Shown: positions 32,110-43,257, numbered from the stretch's first letter. The stretch: 64,000 nt of DNA from Atlantibacter sp. RC6 (GCF_014193285.1 NZ_JACHZE010000002.1:434001-498000), one strand, 5' to 3'. Notes: generated from the sequence alone by a model not told the origin. Made by a program: numbers and translations.

Positions 32110-33162
32110 TTGAGCAAAAATAAACTCTCCAAAGGGCAACAGCGCCGTGTGAAAGCGAACCACCAGCGTCGGTTAAAGACGCCGGAGAAGGTGGATTACG
32201 ACGATAACCTGTTTGGCGAGCCGGGCGAAGGCGTGGTGATCAGCCGTTTTGGTATGCATGCCGATGTCGAGGCGCCAGACGGTTCAGTGCACCGCTGTAA
32301 CATTCGCCGTACTATTCGTTCGCTGGTGACCGGCGACCGCGTTGTCTGGCGTCCGGGTAAAACCGCGGCGGAAGGCATGGCGGTGAAAGGCATCGTCGAG
32401 GCGGTGCACGAGCGCACATCGGTGCTGACCCGCCCTGATTTTTATGATGGCGTAAAACCCATTGCCGCCAATATCGACCAGATCGTGATTGTTTCCGCGA
32501 TCCTGCCAGAGCTGTCGCTCAATATTATCGATCGCTATCTGGTGGCCTGCGAAACCCTGAACGTCGAGCCGCTGATCGTGTTGAACAAAATCGACCTGCT
32601 GGACGACGAAGGGATGGCTTTTGTTAATGAGCAGATGGATATCTATCGTGGCATCGGCTATCGGGTTCTGATGGTCTCCAGCCATCAACAAAACGGCTTG
32701 CAGGAACTGCAAACCGCCCTCACCGACCGGATCAGCATCTTTGCCGGACAGTCAGGCGTTGGCAAATCGAGCCTGCTGAACGCCCTGCTGGGACTGACCG
32801 ACGACAGCATTCTCACTAACGACGTTTCTGATGTGTCAGGGCTGGGGCAACACACCACCACCGCCGCGCGGCTGTATCACTTCCCGCACGGCGGCGATGT
32901 GATTGACTCCCCTGGGGTACGCGAATTTGGTCTGTGGCATCTGGAACCGGAACAAATTACCCAGGGCTTTGTCGAATTTCACGACTATCTGGGCCACTGC
33001 AAATACCGCGACTGCAAGCACGACGCCGACCCTGGCTGCGCCATTCGTGAAGCCGTCGAGCAGGGAAAAATTGCGGAAAGCCGTTTCGATAATTATCACC
33101 GCATCCTGGAAAGCATGAGCCAGGTAAAAACGCGTAAAAGCTTTTCTGAATCTGACGACTGA
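32110..33162 (+). CDS. rsgA: Ribosome small-subunit biogenesis GTPase RsgA
   Basis: 350 residues, the E. coli length, starting at TTG 32110 ([19 protein letters not shown]) with AGGAG upstream. It has an OB fold, a circularly permuted GTPase (G4 VLNKIDLL precedes G1 [12 protein letters not shown] and G3 DSPGVREFG) and a zinc-binding tail [14 protein letters not shown]. It checks late 30S assembly. The frame stays open to 31909 within orn, but that part is not conserved. Confidence 0.97.
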   Translation: MSKNKLSKGQQRRVKANHQRRLKTPEKVDYDDNLFGEPGEGVVISRFGMHADVEAPDGSVHRCNIRRTIRSLVTGDRVVWRPGKTAAEGMAVKGIVEAVHERTSVLTRPDFYDGVKPIAANIDQIVIVSAILPELSLNIIDRYLVACETLNVEPLIVLNKIDLLDDEGMAFVNEQMDIYRGIGYRVLMVSSHQQNGLQELQTALTDRISIFAGQSGVGKSSLLNALLGLTDDSILTNDVSDVSGLGQHTTTAARLYHFPHGGDVIDSPGVREFGLWHLEPEQITQGFVEFHDYLGHCKYRDCKHDADPGCAIREAVEQGKIAESRFDNYHRILESMSQVKTRKSFSESDD

Positions 33163-33264
33163 CAATTAAGCTTGGCATCGCTAAAATCGCCCCCCTTTTG
33201 GGTGTAGCCTGGTTCATTGCGACCAGGCCAGGAACAGCAAAATAACATTAGCCTGGAGGCTATC

Positions 33265-34236
33265 TTGTTAAACAACTTTAAGCTTTCGCTTCAATACATT
33301 CTCCCGAAACTGTGGCTCACTCGCCTGGCGGGCTGGGGCGCAAGTAAACGTGCCGGCTGGCTGACCAAACTGGTCATCGACCTGTTCGTCAAAGCCTACA
33401 AGGTCAACATGAACGAGGCGCAGAAGCCGGATACCGCCAGCTACCGCACCTTTAACGATTTCTTTGTGCGTTCGCTGCGCGACGATGTTCGCCCGGTGAA
33501 CACCGATCCAAATGTGCTGGTGATGCCCGCTGATGGTGTTATCAGCCAGTTGGGGCGCATCGAAGAAGACAAAATCCTGCAGGCCAAAGGCCATAACTAC
33601 AGCCTGGAAGCGCTGCTGGCGGGTAACTACCTGATGGCGGACAAATTCCGCAACGGGACCTTCGCTACCACCTATCTGTCGCCGCGTGACTATCACCGCG
33701 TCCATATGCCGTGCAACGGCATCCTGCGTGAGATGATCTACGTGCCGGGGGATCTATTCTCGGTTAACCATTTAACCGCCCAGAATGTGCCGAATCTGTT
33801 CGCCCGTAACGAGCGCGTGATCTGCCTGTTCGATACCGAATTTGGCCCGATGGCGCAGATTCTGGTGGGCGCGACCATCGTCGGCAGCATTGAAACGGTA
33901 TGGTCCGGTACGGTAACCCCACCGCGCGAAGGCGTAATCAAACGCTGGACGTGGCCGGCGGGCGAGAGCGAAGACGCCGTCGCGCTGTTGAAAGGCCAGG
34001 AAATGGGCCGCTTCAAGCTGGGTTCTACCGTGATCAACCTGTTCGCGCCGGGCAAAGTGAATCTGGTCGAGGGGCTGCAAAGCCTGTCGGTTACCCGTCT
34101 GGGCGAAGCGCTGGCGGTTTCCACGGAAACGTTCGAGACGCCGGACACCACCCCTGCGCCGCTGTCGGATGAGGAAATCAACGCTGAACTGGCGGCCAGC
34201 CCGCTGGTTGACGGCTCCCCGAAAGACCAGGGTTAA
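33265..34236 (+). CDS. psd: Phosphatidylserine decarboxylase proenzyme
   Basis: 323 residues from TTG 33265 ([16 protein letters not shown]), with GGAGG at 33255-33259; upstream frame to 33217 has no ribosome site. This inner-membrane enzyme makes phosphatidylethanolamine. Its pyruvoyl group forms by self-cleavage at the serine of [10 protein letters not shown] (about residue 254). The catalytic histidine segment is [14 protein letters not shown]. It is followed 24 bases later by mscM, as in E. coli. Confidence 0.98.
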   Translation: MLNNFKLSLQYILPKLWLTRLAGWGASKRAGWLTKLVIDLFVKAYKVNMNEAQKPDTASYRTFNDFFVRSLRDDVRPVNTDPNVLVMPADGVISQLGRIEEDKILQAKGHNYSLEALLAGNYLMADKFRNGTFATTYLSPRDYHRVHMPCNGILREMIYVPGDLFSVNHLTAQNVPNLFARNERVICLFDTEFGPMAQILVGATIVGSIETVWSGTVTPPREGVIKRWTWPAGESEDAVALLKGQEMGRFKLGSTVINLFAPGKVNLVEGLQSLSVTRLGEALAVSTETFETPDTTPAPLSDEEINAELAASPLVDGSPKDQG

Positions 34237-34260
34237 TTTTTTACGTAAAGGTAGACTGAC

Positions 34261-37200
34261 GTGCGCCTGATTATCACGATCCTGATGGCCTGGTGCCTCA
34301 GCATGGGGGCGTACGCTGCGACGGCCCCCGACGCAAAACAAATCTCCCAGGAACTGGAGCAAGCCAAAGCGGCGAAAAATCTGCCTAACCAGGCGGAAAC
34401 CGTGGAGGCTCTCCAGGCCGCGTTGAACGCGCTTGAAGAGCGCAAAGCCTCGCTGGAGCGCGCAACGCAATACCAGCAAGTTATTGATAACTATCCCAAG
34501 CTTTCCGAGACCCTGCGCCAGCAGTTGAATAACCTGCGCGAAGAGCCGCAAAAAGTCCCGGAAGGTCTCACCTCCGACGCCCTGAGCCAGGAAATCCTAC
34601 AAGTCAGCAGCCAACTGCTGGAAAAAAGCCGTCTGGCCCAGCAGGAGCAAGAACGCACCCGAGAAATCGCCGACTCGCTCAGCCAGCTTCCGCAACAGCA
34701 AACCGATGCGCGCCGTCAGCTGAATGAAGTGGAACGGCGGGCTGGCGCGCAGAGCGGTGCAAGCAATGCCTTAACCCAGGCCCAACAGTTGAATGCCCAG
34801 GCGGAATCCGCGCGTCTTAAAGCGCTGGTGGATGAACTCGAACTGGCGCAGCTTTCCGCCAGCAACCGCCAGGAGCTGTCACGGATGCGCAGCGAACTGG
34901 CGCAAAAGCAGAGCCAGCAGCTCGACGGTTATCTGCAAGCCCTGCGCAATCAGCTCAATAGCCAGCGCCAGAAAGAAGCGGAACGCGCGCTGGAAAGCAC
35001 CGAGCTGTTAGCGGAAAACAGCGCGGGCCTGCCGCCGTCCATCGAAGAGCAGTTTAAAATCAACCGCGAGCTGTCGCAGGCGCTGAACCAGCAGGCGCAG
35101 CGCATGGATCTGGTGGCTTCGCAGCAGCGCCAGGCTTCCGGCCAGACGCTGCAAGTGCGCCAGGCGCTGAATACCCTGCGCGAACAGTCACAGTGGCTGG
35201 GCGTGTCGAATATGCTCGGCGAAGCGTTGCGGGCGCAAGTGGCGCGTCTGCCGGAGATGCCCAAGCCGCAACAGCTGGATACCGAAATGGCGCAGCTGCG
35301 CGTCCACCGTATGCGCTATGAGGATTTGCTGAACAAACAGCCGCAGTTGCGCCAGCTACGCCAGGCCGACGGCGCGCCGCTCACAGCAGAGCAAAACCGT
35401 ATTCTGGAAGCGCAACTGCGCACCCAGCGCGAGCTGCTCAATTCGCTGTTGCAGGGCGGCGATACGCTGATCCTGGAATTAACCAAACTTAAAGTCGCCA
35501 ACAGCCAGTTGGAAGACGCGTTAAAAGAGGTTAACGAGGCGACTCACCGCTATCTGTTCTGGACGGCGGACGTCAGCCCGATGACCATCGCCTGGCCGCT
35601 GGAAATCGTGCAGGATTTACGTCGCCTGGTGTCGCTCGACACCGCCAGCCAGATGGGTAACGCCACGCTGATGATGCTCACCAGCAAAGAGACGTTACTG
35701 CCGCTGTTTGGCGCGCTGATCCTGGTAGGCTTCAGCCTCAGTTCGCGGCGGCACTTTACGGCGTTTCTTGAACGCTCCAGCGCCCGCATCGGCAAAGTGA
35801 CCCAGGATCATTTCAGGTTAACGCTGCGCACCTTGTTCTGGTCAATTCTGGTGGCCTCGCCGCTGCCGGTGCTCTGGGCGACGCTCGGCTACGGGCTGCG
35901 CGAGGCCTGGCCCTACCCTATCGCCGTGGCGATTGGCGATGGCGTGACGGCCACCGTGCCGCTGCTGTGGGTGGTGATGATTTGCGCCACCTTTGCCCGC
36001 CCGAACGGGCTGTTTATCGCCCACTTCGGCTGGCCGCGCCGCCAGGTAGCCCGCGCAATGCGTTACTACCTGATGACCATCGGGTTTGTGGTGCCGCTGA
36101 TCATGGCGCTGATCATGTTCGATAACCTTAACGATCGCGAATTCTCCGGCTCGCTGGGCCGCCTGTGCTTTATCCTGATTTGCGGCGCGCTGGCGATCGT
36201 CACGCTGAGCCTGAAACGCGCCGGAATTCCGCTGTGGCTGGATAAAGAGGGCAGCGGCGACAACATGGTGAACAAGATGCTGTGGAATCTGATGCTCAGC
36301 GCGCCGCTGCTGGCGATTCTGGCATCCGCCGTGGGGTATCTGGCCACCGCCCAGGCGCTGCTGGCGCGCCTCGAAACCTCGGTCGCCATCTGGTTCCTGC
36401 TGCTGGTGGTGTATCACGTGATCCGCCGCTGGATGTTTATTCAGCGCCGCCGTCTGGCGTTTGACCGCGCTAAACACCGCCGTGCGGAAATTCTCGCCCA
36501 GCGGGCGCGCGGTGAAGAGGAACCGGCCCATAATCACAGCACCGAAGGCAGCAATGAGATTGTCGAAGAGCCGGAAGTGGATCTCGATACCATCAGCGCC
36601 CAGTCGCTCCGGCTGGTGCGGTCGATACTGATGCTGATCGCCCTGCTGTCGGTGATTGTGCTGTGGTCGGAAATCCATTCGGCGTTCGGCTTTCTGGAGA
36701 ACATCTCCCTGTGGGATGTCACCTCTACGGTGCAGGGCGTAGAAAGCATCGAGCCGATAACCCTCGGCGCAGTGCTGATCGCCATTCTGGTGTTTATCAT
36801 CACCACCCAACTGGTGCGAAACTTACCGGCACTGCTGGAGCTGGCGCTGTTGCAGCATCTGGATTTAACGCCGGGCACCGGTTACGCCATTACCACCATC
36901 ACCAAATACCTGTTGATGCTGATTGGCGGCCTGACCGGGTTCTCCATGATCGGGATTGAGTGGTCGAAACTGCAATGGCTGGTAGCTGCTCTCGGTGTCG
37001 GGCTGGGTTTTGGTTTACAGGAAATTTTCGCCAACTTTATTTCCGGCCTGATTATCCTGTTTGAGAAACCGATCCGTATCGGCGATACCGTGACCATCCG
37101 CGATTTGACCGGCAGCGTGACGCGCATTAATACTCGCGCCACCACCATCAGCGACTGGGACCGCAAAGAGATTATCGTGCCGAATAAGGCATTTATCACC

Positions 37201-37599
37201 GAGCAGTTTATCAACTGGTCGCTGTCCGACTCGGTCACCCGCGTGGTGCTCACCGTGCCTGCCCCAGGGGATGCCGATAGTGAAGAGGTCACGCAAATCC
37301 TGTATACCGCCGCGAAGCGCTGCTCACTGGTGATCGACAACCCGGCCCCGGAAGTGTTCCTGGTGGATTTACAGCAGGGCCTGCAACTGTTTGAGCTGCG
37401 TATCTATGCCGCTGAGATGGGCCACCGGATGCCGCTGCGCCATGAAATCCACCAGTTGATCCTGCACGGATTCCGCGAGCATGGCATCGACCTGCCGTTC
37501 CCGCCGTTCCAGATGCGGCTGGAAAGCCTGGACGGCAAGCGCACCGCGCGAACATTAACGTCGGCGGGGAAAAGTTCGCGCCCGGCGGGGAGTTTGTAA
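34261..37599 (+). CDS. mscM: Miniconductance mechanosensitive channel MscM
   Basis: 1112 residues, starting at GTG with a signal peptide (RLIITILMAWCLSMGAYA). A long periplasmic coiled-coil region (about 30-470, many Gln/Leu/Arg heptads) leads to multiple membrane helices and the C-terminal MscS domain (VAALGVGLGFGLQEIFANFISGL pore helix region, RIGDTVTIRDLTGSVTRI). It releases solutes during osmotic downshock. It is co-transcribed with psd and ends at a clear terminator. Confidence 0.97.
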   Translation: MRLIITILMAWCLSMGAYAATAPDAKQISQELEQAKAAKNLPNQAETVEALQAALNALEERKASLERATQYQQVIDNYPKLSETLRQQLNNLREEPQKVPEGLTSDALSQEILQVSSQLLEKSRLAQQEQERTREIADSLSQLPQQQTDARRQLNEVERRAGAQSGASNALTQAQQLNAQAESARLKALVDELELAQLSASNRQELSRMRSELAQKQSQQLDGYLQALRNQLNSQRQKEAERALESTELLAENSAGLPPSIEEQFKINRELSQALNQQAQRMDLVASQQRQASGQTLQVRQALNTLREQSQWLGVSNMLGEALRAQVARLPEMPKPQQLDTEMAQLRVHRMRYEDLLNKQPQLRQLRQADGAPLTAEQNRILEAQLRTQRELLNSLLQGGDTLILELTKLKVANSQLEDALKEVNEATHRYLFWTADVSPMTIAWPLEIVQDLRRLVSLDTASQMGNATLMMLTSKETLLPLFGALILVGFSLSSRRHFTAFLERSSARIGKVTQDHFRLTLRTLFWSILVASPLPVLWATLGYGLREAWPYPIAVAIGDGVTATVPLLWVVMICATFARPNGLFIAHFGWPRRQVARAMRYYLMTIGFVVPLIMALIMFDNLNDREFSGSLGRLCFILICGALAIVTLSLKRAGIPLWLDKEGSGDNMVNKMLWNLMLSAPLLAILASAVGYLATAQALLARLETSVAIWFLLLVVYHVIRRWMFIQRRRLAFDRAKHRRAEILAQRARGEEEPAHNHSTEGSNEIVEEPEVDLDTISAQSLRLVRSILMLIALLSVIVLWSEIHSAFGFLENISLWDVTSTVQGVESIEPITLGAVLIAILVFIITTQLVRNLPALLELALLQHLDLTPGTGYAITTITKYLLMLIGGLTGFSMIGIEWSKLQWLVAALGVGLGFGLQEIFANFISGLIILFEKPIRIGDTVTIRDLTGSVTRINTRATTISDWDRKEIIVPNKAFITEQFINWSLSDSVTRVVLTVPAPGDADSEEVTQILYTAAKRCSLVIDNPAPEVFLVDLQQGLQLFELRIYAAEMGHRMPLRHEIHQLILHGFREHGIDLPFPPFQMRLESLDGKRTARTLTSAGKSSRPAGSL

Positions 37600-37603
37600 T
37601 CAG

Positions 37604-37636
37604 AAAGCCGGTTACTCCAGGGTGACCGGCTTTTTT
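37604..37636 (+). terminator. Terminator after mscM
   Basis: AAAGCCGGTTAC pairs with GTGACCGGCTTT (one G-T wobble) around a short loop, followed by TTTTTT. It closes the rsgA-psd-mscM strand. Its last bases overlap the stop of the convergent small membrane gene. Confidence 0.9.
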
Positions 37637-37952
37637 ACCAGAGGCAAAGCTGATAGCGGATAAAAAATTGCCATAACCAAAAGCCCGTAATGCATAAGGT
37701 TACCAGCCAGGTAAACCAGTGCAGCTTTTTTTTAAGGATAAGCATATAAATTGCCGGGAAGAACACGGGTAATGTGAAACTCATTCCTATAAAACGAGTG
37801 TCATCATTTTCAATGAGAGTAATAAGATCACAGATATTTTTAATGTCACCCGAACCTATCATCCACTCTTTATCCTGAGCAGAAAGGACCACGATCCAAA
37901 AAAAAGCAACAACGCACCAAATTATATCTAAAGCAAATAGTTTACTCTTCAT
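37635..37952 (-). CDS. Small multi-spanning membrane protein, possible orphan immunity protein
   Basis: 105 residues with about three hydrophobic helices (8-24, 57-73 and 80-97) and an aromatic C-terminus, HWFTWLVTL...QFFIRYQLCLW. I do not recognise a family with certainty; E. coli carries the small membrane gene yjeO near mscM and this may correspond, but I cannot confirm it. Its ATG directly follows the TAA of the broken gene upstream (TAAATG), so the two were one operon. The local base composition is more AT-rich than the flanking genes. A bicistronic toxin/immunity origin is an inference. Confidence 0.7.
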   Translation of the reverse strand: MKSKLFALDIIWCVVAFFWIVVLSAQDKEWMIGSGDIKNICDLITLIENDDTRFIGMSFTLPVFFPAIYMLILKKKLHWFTWLVTLCITGFWLWQFFIRYQLCLW

Positions 37953-38398
37953 TTAGCGCCCCTCTAAAATACGCATTATTTGCTCTTTCTTTTGAAGGAT
38001 ATGTCGACCGTATTCGCTATATTCTCGTGATGGCGAACCTATGGGATCGTGGATAGATTGTTTTATATCACGTACATTTCTTTGAACCCCTCGATTATAA
38101 TGCGAACCTGCAACAATAATTTGCTCGTCGCTAACCCTTTAAACCTATCCGGTGTACCGCCTACTTCCGACACAGCCACTCCAGCTAACAGGAATACTGG
38201 AATTTCAGCTTCTTTCGCATATTTCTTAATCAAGTCTCGATGGTATATCAACCAAGATGTTTTATAGAGCCATAAATAAGCATCTCCTGTCATTTACCCC
38301 CAGTTTGTAGGCAACGCATACCAGCGAAAGGTATCAAAGCCATTCCAGTGCGGAAAGCCGTATTCATCAACCTTACAAAACAATAATGATTGATTCAT
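37953..38398 (-). pseudogene. Doubly broken gene, possible cell-wall-active effector remnant
   Basis: An ATG at 38398 with AAAGGAG upstream begins 34 codons (MNQSLLFCKVDEYGFPHW) that end in TAA at 38294-38296. The same frame continues at once with MTGDAYLWLYKTSW and runs into PVFLLAGVAVSEVGGTPDRF. Near 38134-38143 a G run appears one base short, and sensible coding resumes in another frame (SDEQIIVAGSHYNRGVQ to MRILEGR, TAA at 37953-37955). Restoring both gives about 148 residues. The GVAVSEVGG segment with its lone glutamate vaguely resembles muralytic enzymes; that is weak. I do not recognise the family. Confidence 0.6.
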
Positions 38399-38621
38399 TA
38401 TATTTATTTCTCCTTTCATTAAAAATGCTATTTAACATAGATCAATTGACTTTAAAGAAAAGAGAAGTTGTGTGTTTTTATAAACAAAGATAATGATCAA
38501 TAAAATGACAAGGTTATTATTTCACAAAGCCAGAAATGACATCTTTTAAATTTTAAGTTTAAATCAAATAGTTATATTATTTTAATTTGCCCCTTATCTT
38601 TTAAGAAAAGGGGCTTTTCTT
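38399..38621. other. AT-rich intergenic region with a plus-strand hairpin
   Basis: No coding frame is convincing here. The sequence is strongly AT-rich, unlike the neighbouring genes. Near its right end GCCCCTT (38589-38595) pairs with AAGGGGC (38608-38614), followed on the plus strand by TTTTCTTTT. That is a terminator facing epmA from the left, although no plus-strand gene feeds it. Confidence 0.5.
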
Positions 38622-39599
38622 TTACGCCCGATCAACGCTAAACGCAATCACATCAGAAAGGCGTTCCGCGCCCAGCGCCAGCATAATCAAACGATCCACG
38701 CCTAACGCCACGCCGGAACAATCCGGCAGGCCCGCTTTTAACGCATCCAGCAAATTCACATCTACCGGCTGCTGCGGCAAACCGCGCGCGGCGCGTTTAC
38801 GGTTGTCCTGCTCAAAACGCTGTTGCTGCTCGCGGGCGTCGGTCAGTTCGTGGAAACCGTTCGCCAGCTCGATGCCTTTGAAATAGACCTCGAAACGCTC
38901 GGCGACGCGGTGATCTTCCGTACTGATCTGCGCTAACGATGCCTGGCTGGCCGGGAAGTGGTAAACGAAGGTCGGGCGGTCTTTGCCGATTTGCGGTTCC
39001 ACGCCCATGGTGAACAGCAGTTGCAGCAGCGTATCGCGATCCTCTTCGGTATCGGCGATATTGCTGAGATCCAGTCTGGCCGCGACCTCGCGCAGTTGGG
39101 TTTTATCGGCGGACAGGGGATCAATTTCCAGATAGCGCTGGAAAGCCTGCTGGTAAGAGATCGTCTCCGCCGGACTGGTTTCCAGTACCTGCTGTAGCAA
39201 ATCGTCAACTTCGTTCATCAGGCGGTACATGTCGTAATGCGGACGATACCACTCCAGCATGGTGAATTCCGGGTTGTGATGACGCCCCATCTCTTCGTTA
39301 CGGAAACTGCGGCATAGCTGGTAGACCGGGCCGCAACCCGCCGCCAGCAGGCGCTTCATGTGATATTCCGGGCTGGTCATCAAATAAAGGTTGATGCCTT
39401 GCGAGTGGCCGGGGCCAACAAAACGGGTTTCAAACGGGACCAGATGAATATCCGTAACCGTCGCCTGGCTCATGCAGGGGGTTTCCACCTCCAGCACGCC
39501 GCGATCGGCAAAAAAGCGACGAATCTCCGCCATCAGCGCTGCGCGTTTTAACAGATTGGGGATGGATGCGCTCGGCTGCCAGGAGGCCGTATCGCTCAT
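38622..39599 (-). CDS. epmA: EF-P--(R)-beta-lysine ligase EpmA
   Basis: 325 residues, the usual length. It is a LysRS-like class II synthetase without an anticodon domain that attaches (R)-beta-lysine to Lys34 of EF-P. Class II motifs include [37 protein letters not shown] and the C-terminal [15 protein letters not shown]. Its partners epmB and efp lie at 53 kb in this window. It is divergent from frdA. Confidence 0.98.
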   Translation of the reverse strand: MSDTASWQPSASIPNLLKRAALMAEIRRFFADRGVLEVETPCMSQATVTDIHLVPFETRFVGPGHSQGINLYLMTSPEYHMKRLLAAGCGPVYQLCRSFRNEEMGRHHNPEFTMLEWYRPHYDMYRLMNEVDDLLQQVLETSPAETISYQQAFQRYLEIDPLSADKTQLREVAARLDLSNIADTEEDRDTLLQLLFTMGVEPQIGKDRPTFVYHFPASQASLAQISTEDHRVAERFEVYFKGIELANGFHELTDAREQQQRFEQDNRKRAARGLPQQPVDVNLLDALKAGLPDCSGVALGVDRLIMLALGAERLSDVIAFSVDRA

Positions 39600-39918
39600 A
39601 ATTTATTCTCCGACGTCAGATAAGGGCACGAAGTCTACCCGCATCGCGTAGAGGAGACAATTTTTGCGCAGCGAATTTTTGGTTTTTACGGTTAATGAAT
39701 CATGAATCTTCGGTTTCGTGAGCCAGGCATCAATGATTGTGACGAAGGTCCCTGTGCACCCGCCAAAAAAATCGAACACGTCAAATTTCCTTAAGATTGA
39801 CCCCGTTATACTGTTCTACCCATTAAGGAGCAGGGGAATTCGCTTTCGCAAACGTGCCTTGCATCTGTTGTGGTTTGGTCATAGCGCTTGCGAAATTACA
39901 ATAATCTGGAGGAATGTC
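39600..39918 (+). promoter_or_regulatory. epmA-frdA intergenic region with frd promoter
   Basis: This 319-base gap holds no gene. A good -10, TATACT, lies at 39807-39812, in the same context as the known E. coli frd promoter (it is followed by GTT, a pyrimidine tract and AAGGAGCAG). About 40 bases upstream is ATCGAACACGTCAAAT, which retains the GTCAA half of the E. coli FNR site. The leader of roughly 100 bases ends in CTGGAGGAATGTC before the GTG start. The left part shows nothing I can name beyond epmA leader sequence. Confidence 0.65.
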
Positions 39919-41709
39919 GTGCAAACCTTTTATGCCGATCTCGCCGTCATTGGCGCTGGCGGAGCTGGACTGCGAGCGGCCATTGCCGCAGCACAGGCTA
40001 ATCCAAACGCCAAAATCGCACTGATTTCTAAAGTCTACCCAATGCGCAGCCACACCGTTGCCGCCGAAGGCGGTTCCGCAGCGGTCGCGCAGGATCATGA
40101 CAGCTTTGATTACCATTTCCACGATACCGTGGCGGGTGGCGACTGGCTGTGTGAGCAGGATGTGGTGGACTATTTTGTGCATCACTGCCCCACAGAGATG
40201 ACACAGCTTGAACAATGGGGATGCCCGTGGAGCCGCCGTCCGGACGGCACCGTCAACGTGCGTCGTTTTGGCGGGATGAAAATCGAGCGCACCTGGTTCG
40301 CCGCGGATAAAACCGGCTTCCATATGCTGCATACCCTGTTCCAGACCTCCCTTCAGTTCCCGCAAATCCAACGCTTCGACGAACACTTCGTACTCGACAT
40401 TCTGGTCGACGACGGTCACGCGCGCGGCCTGGTGGCGATGAACATGATGGAAGGCACCCTGGTGCAAATCCGCGCCAATGCGGTGGTGATGGCGACAGGC
40501 GGCGCAGGCCGCGTCTACCGCTACAACACCAACGGCGGGATCGTCACTGGCGATGGGATGGGCATGGCGCTCAGCCACGGCGTACCGCTACGCGATATGG
40601 AATTCGTCCAGTATCACCCGACCGGCTTGCCGGGCTCCGGCATTCTGATGACCGAAGGCTGCCGCGGCGAAGGCGGTATTCTGGTGAACAAAGACGGCTA
40701 CCGTTATCTGCAGGATTACGGCATGGGCCCGGAAACGCCGCTGGGCGAACCGAAGAACAAGTACATGGAACTCGGCCCGCGCGATAAAGTTTCCCAGGCG
40801 TTCTGGCACGAATGGCGCGCTGGCCGCACCATCCCGACGCCGCGCGGCGATGTGGTCTATCTGGATCTGCGTCACCTGGGCGAGAAGAAACTGCTCGAGC
40901 GCTTACCGTTTATCTGCGAACTGGCGAAGGCCTATGTGGGCGTCGATCCGGTTAAAGAACCGATTCCGGTGCGTCCGACCGCGCACTACACCATGGGCGG
41001 CATCGAAACCAACCAGCAGTGCGAAACCCGCATTCAGGGGCTGTTCGCCGTGGGCGAATGTTCTTCCGTGGGTCTGCACGGCGCAAACCGCCTCGGCTCC
41101 AACTCGCTGGCGGAACTGGTGGTGTTTGGCCGCCTGGCGGGCGAACAGGCGATGGCGCGCTCCTCTGCCGCTTCCGACGCCAATGATGCTGCGCTCAACG
41201 CGCAGGCGGCGGACGTTGAGCAACGTCTGAAAGCGCTGGTGAATCAGGAAGGCAACGAGAACTGGGCGAAGATCCGCGATGAAATGGGTCTGTCGATGGA
41301 AGAGGGCTGCGGTATCTACCGTACCCCGGAACTGATGCAGAAAACCGTCGATAAACTCGCCGAGCTTCAGGAACGCTTTAAGCGCGTGCGTATTACCGAC
41401 AACTCCAGCGTATTCAACACCGACCTGCTCTACACTATCGAGTTGGGCCACGGTCTGAATGTGGCTGAATGTATGGCGCATTCCGCTCTGGCGCGTAAAG
41501 AGTCGCGCGGCGCGCATCAGCGTCTGGATGAAGGTTGTACCGAGCGTGATGACGTCAACTTCCTGAAACACACCCTCGCCTTCCGCGACGCCAGCGGCGC
41601 GACGCGTCTGGAATACAGCGACGTGAAAATCACCACGCTGCCACCAGCAAAACGCGTGTACGGTGCGGAAGCAGAAGCAGCCGAGAAGAAGGAGACGGCG
41701 AATGGCTGA
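39919..41709 (+). CDS. frdA: Fumarate reductase flavoprotein subunit FrdA
   Basis: 596 residues from GTG 39919 ([19 protein letters not shown]), which follows TGGAGGAA; the frame is open further upstream but lies in the promoter. The covalent FAD histidine is in [11 protein letters not shown], with catalytic regions [28 protein letters not shown] and [13 protein letters not shown]. It reduces fumarate to succinate in anaerobic respiration at the cytoplasmic face. The acidic tail is a few residues shorter than in E. coli. It overlaps frdB by eight bases. Confidence 0.99.
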   Translation: MQTFYADLAVIGAGGAGLRAAIAAAQANPNAKIALISKVYPMRSHTVAAEGGSAAVAQDHDSFDYHFHDTVAGGDWLCEQDVVDYFVHHCPTEMTQLEQWGCPWSRRPDGTVNVRRFGGMKIERTWFAADKTGFHMLHTLFQTSLQFPQIQRFDEHFVLDILVDDGHARGLVAMNMMEGTLVQIRANAVVMATGGAGRVYRYNTNGGIVTGDGMGMALSHGVPLRDMEFVQYHPTGLPGSGILMTEGCRGEGGILVNKDGYRYLQDYGMGPETPLGEPKNKYMELGPRDKVSQAFWHEWRAGRTIPTPRGDVVYLDLRHLGEKKLLERLPFICELAKAYVGVDPVKEPIPVRPTAHYTMGGIETNQQCETRIQGLFAVGECSSVGLHGANRLGSNSLAELVVFGRLAGEQAMARSSAASDANDAALNAQAADVEQRLKALVNQEGNENWAKIRDEMGLSMEEGCGIYRTPELMQKTVDKLAELQERFKRVRITDNSSVFNTDLLYTIELGHGLNVAECMAHSALARKESRGAHQRLDEGCTERDDVNFLKHTLAFRDASGATRLEYSDVKITTLPPAKRVYGAEAEAAEKKETANG

Positions 41710-42436
41710 GATGAAAAACCTGAAAGTTGAGGTGGTGCGTTATAACCCGGAAGTGGATAACGCGCCCCACAGCACGTTCTATGAGGTGCCTTACGACGAG
41801 CAAACCTCGCTGCTGGATGCGTTGGGTTACATCAAAGACAATCTGGCTCCGGATCTGAGCTATCGCTGGTCCTGCCGTATGGCGATCTGCGGCTCCTGCG
41901 GGATGATGGTCAACAAAGTGCCGAAGCTGGCCTGTAAGACCTTCCTGCGCGATTACGAGAAAGGCATGAAGGTTGAGGCGCTGGCGAACTTCCCGATCGA
42001 GCGCGATCTGGTGGTCGATATGACCCACTTTATCGAAAGCCTGGAAGCGATTAAGCCTTACATTATCGGCAATCCGCGTACCCCGGATCAGGGCCCGAAC
42101 AACCAGACCCCGGCGCAGATGGCGAAATACCATCAGTTCTCAGGCTGCATCAACTGCGGTCTGTGTTATGCCGCCTGTCCGCAGTTTGGCCTGAACCCGG
42201 AGTTTATCGGCCCGGCGGCCATCACGCTGGCGCACCGTTATAACCTGGATAACCGCGACCACGGTAAGAAAGAACGTATGGCGCAGTTGAATGGCCAGAA
42301 TGGCGTCTGGAGCTGTACATTTGTGGGCTTCTGCTCTGAAGTGTGCCCGAAACATGTCGATCCGGCAGCCGCCATTCAGCAGGGCAAGGTGGAGAGTTCG
42401 AAAGACTTCTTAATCGCCACCCTGAAACCTCGCTAA
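41702..42436 (+). CDS. frdB: Fumarate reductase iron-sulfur subunit FrdB
   Basis: 244 residues. The 2Fe-2S ligands lie in [15 protein letters not shown] with a fourth cysteine in LACKTF. The 4Fe-4S and 3Fe-4S ligands lie in [12 protein letters not shown] and [11 protein letters not shown]. It passes electrons from menaquinol at FrdCD to FrdA. The ATG at 41702 lies inside the end of frdA, implying translational coupling. Confidence 0.99.
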   Translation: MAEMKNLKVEVVRYNPEVDNAPHSTFYEVPYDEQTSLLDALGYIKDNLAPDLSYRWSCRMAICGSCGMMVNKVPKLACKTFLRDYEKGMKVEALANFPIERDLVVDMTHFIESLEAIKPYIIGNPRTPDQGPNNQTPAQMAKYHQFSGCINCGLCYAACPQFGLNPEFIGPAAITLAHRYNLDNRDHGKKERMAQLNGQNGVWSCTFVGFCSEVCPKHVDPAAAIQQGKVESSKDFLIATLKPR

Positions 42437-42446
42437 GGAGTGCATG

Positions 42447-42842
42447 ATGACAACAAAACGTAAGCCTTATGTACGGACGATGGGTCCGACCTGGTGGCGC
42501 AACCTCGGCTTTTATCGCTTTTACATGATCCGTGAAGGAACGGCGGTGCCAACCGTATGGTTCAGCATCGTGCTGATTTACGGCCTGTTCGCGCTGAAAG
42601 GCGGCCCGGAAAGCTGGATGGGCTTTGTTGGCTTTTTGCAAAACCCCATCGTGGTGATCCTTAACCTGATCACCCTGGCGGCGGCCGTTCTGCATACCAA
42701 AACCTGGTTTGAGCTGGCGCCGAAGGCGGCCAACATCATCGTTAAGGATGAAAAACTGGGTGCGGAGCCGATTATCAAAGGGCTCTGGGGCGTCACCATT
42801 GTGGTGACCGTGGTGATTCTGTTTGTGGCATTGTTCTGGTAA
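42447..42842 (+). CDS. frdC: Fumarate reductase membrane anchor FrdC
   Basis: 131 residues with three membrane helices. Two adjacent ATG codons (42444 and 42447) are possible; the second gives better spacing from AAGGAG and matches E. coli (TTKRKPYVR). [22 protein letters not shown] and [13 protein letters not shown] are conserved. It anchors FrdAB and helps form the quinone site. Confidence 0.98.
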   Translation: MTTKRKPYVRTMGPTWWRNLGFYRFYMIREGTAVPTVWFSIVLIYGLFALKGGPESWMGFVGFLQNPIVVILNLITLAAAVLHTKTWFELAPKAANIIVKDEKLGAEPIIKGLWGVTIVVTVVILFVALFW

Positions 42843-42851
42843 GGAGGCCCT

Positions 42852-43211
42852 GTGATTAATCCCAATCCAAAACGTTCCGACGAGCCGGTTTTCTGGGGCT
42901 TGTTTGGCGCTGGCGGCATGTGGGGCGCGATTATTGCGCCAGTGATTGTACTGCTGGTGGGAATTATGCTGCCGCTGGGTCTCTATCCGGGCGACGCGCT
43001 GGGTTATGAGCGCGTGCTGGCATTTTCCCAAAGCTTTATTGGCCGGGTATTTTTGTTTTTGATGATTGTTCTGCCGCTGTGGTGCGGGCTTCACCGTATC
43101 CACCACGCCATGCACGATCTGAAAATTCATGTGCCGAGCGGCAAGTGGGTGTTTTACGGCCTGGCGGCGATCCTGACCGTCGTGGCGCTGATTGGCGTGA
43201 TTACGCTGTAA
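42852..43211 (+). CDS. frdD: Fumarate reductase membrane anchor FrdD
   Basis: 119 residues, GTG start after AAGGAGG. Three membrane helices are clear, with [20 protein letters not shown] conserved near the quinone site. It completes the frd operon and is followed by a strong terminator. In E. coli that terminator overlaps the ampC promoter; here no ampC follows. Confidence 0.98.
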   Translation: MINPNPKRSDEPVFWGLFGAGGMWGAIIAPVIVLLVGIMLPLGLYPGDALGYERVLAFSQSFIGRVFLFLMIVLPLWCGLHRIHHAMHDLKIHVPSGKWVFYGLAAILTVVALIGVITL

Positions 43212-43230
43212 GCACAACCCATTGTGAAAC

Positions 43231-43257
43231 AGGCCTGCCGATGTGCAGGCCTTTTTT
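43231..43257 (+). terminator. Terminator after frdABCD
   Basis: AGGCCTGC (43231-43238) pairs with GCAGGCCT (43245-43252) around a six-base loop and runs into TTTTTT. The next gene, on the opposite strand, ends at 43256, so the terminator may serve as a boundary for both. Confidence 0.92.

Noticed and set aside
35842-36810. 322-codon His/Gln-rich frame opposite mscM
   Set aside because: Shadow of the mscM membrane region; low-complexity and without a start signal.
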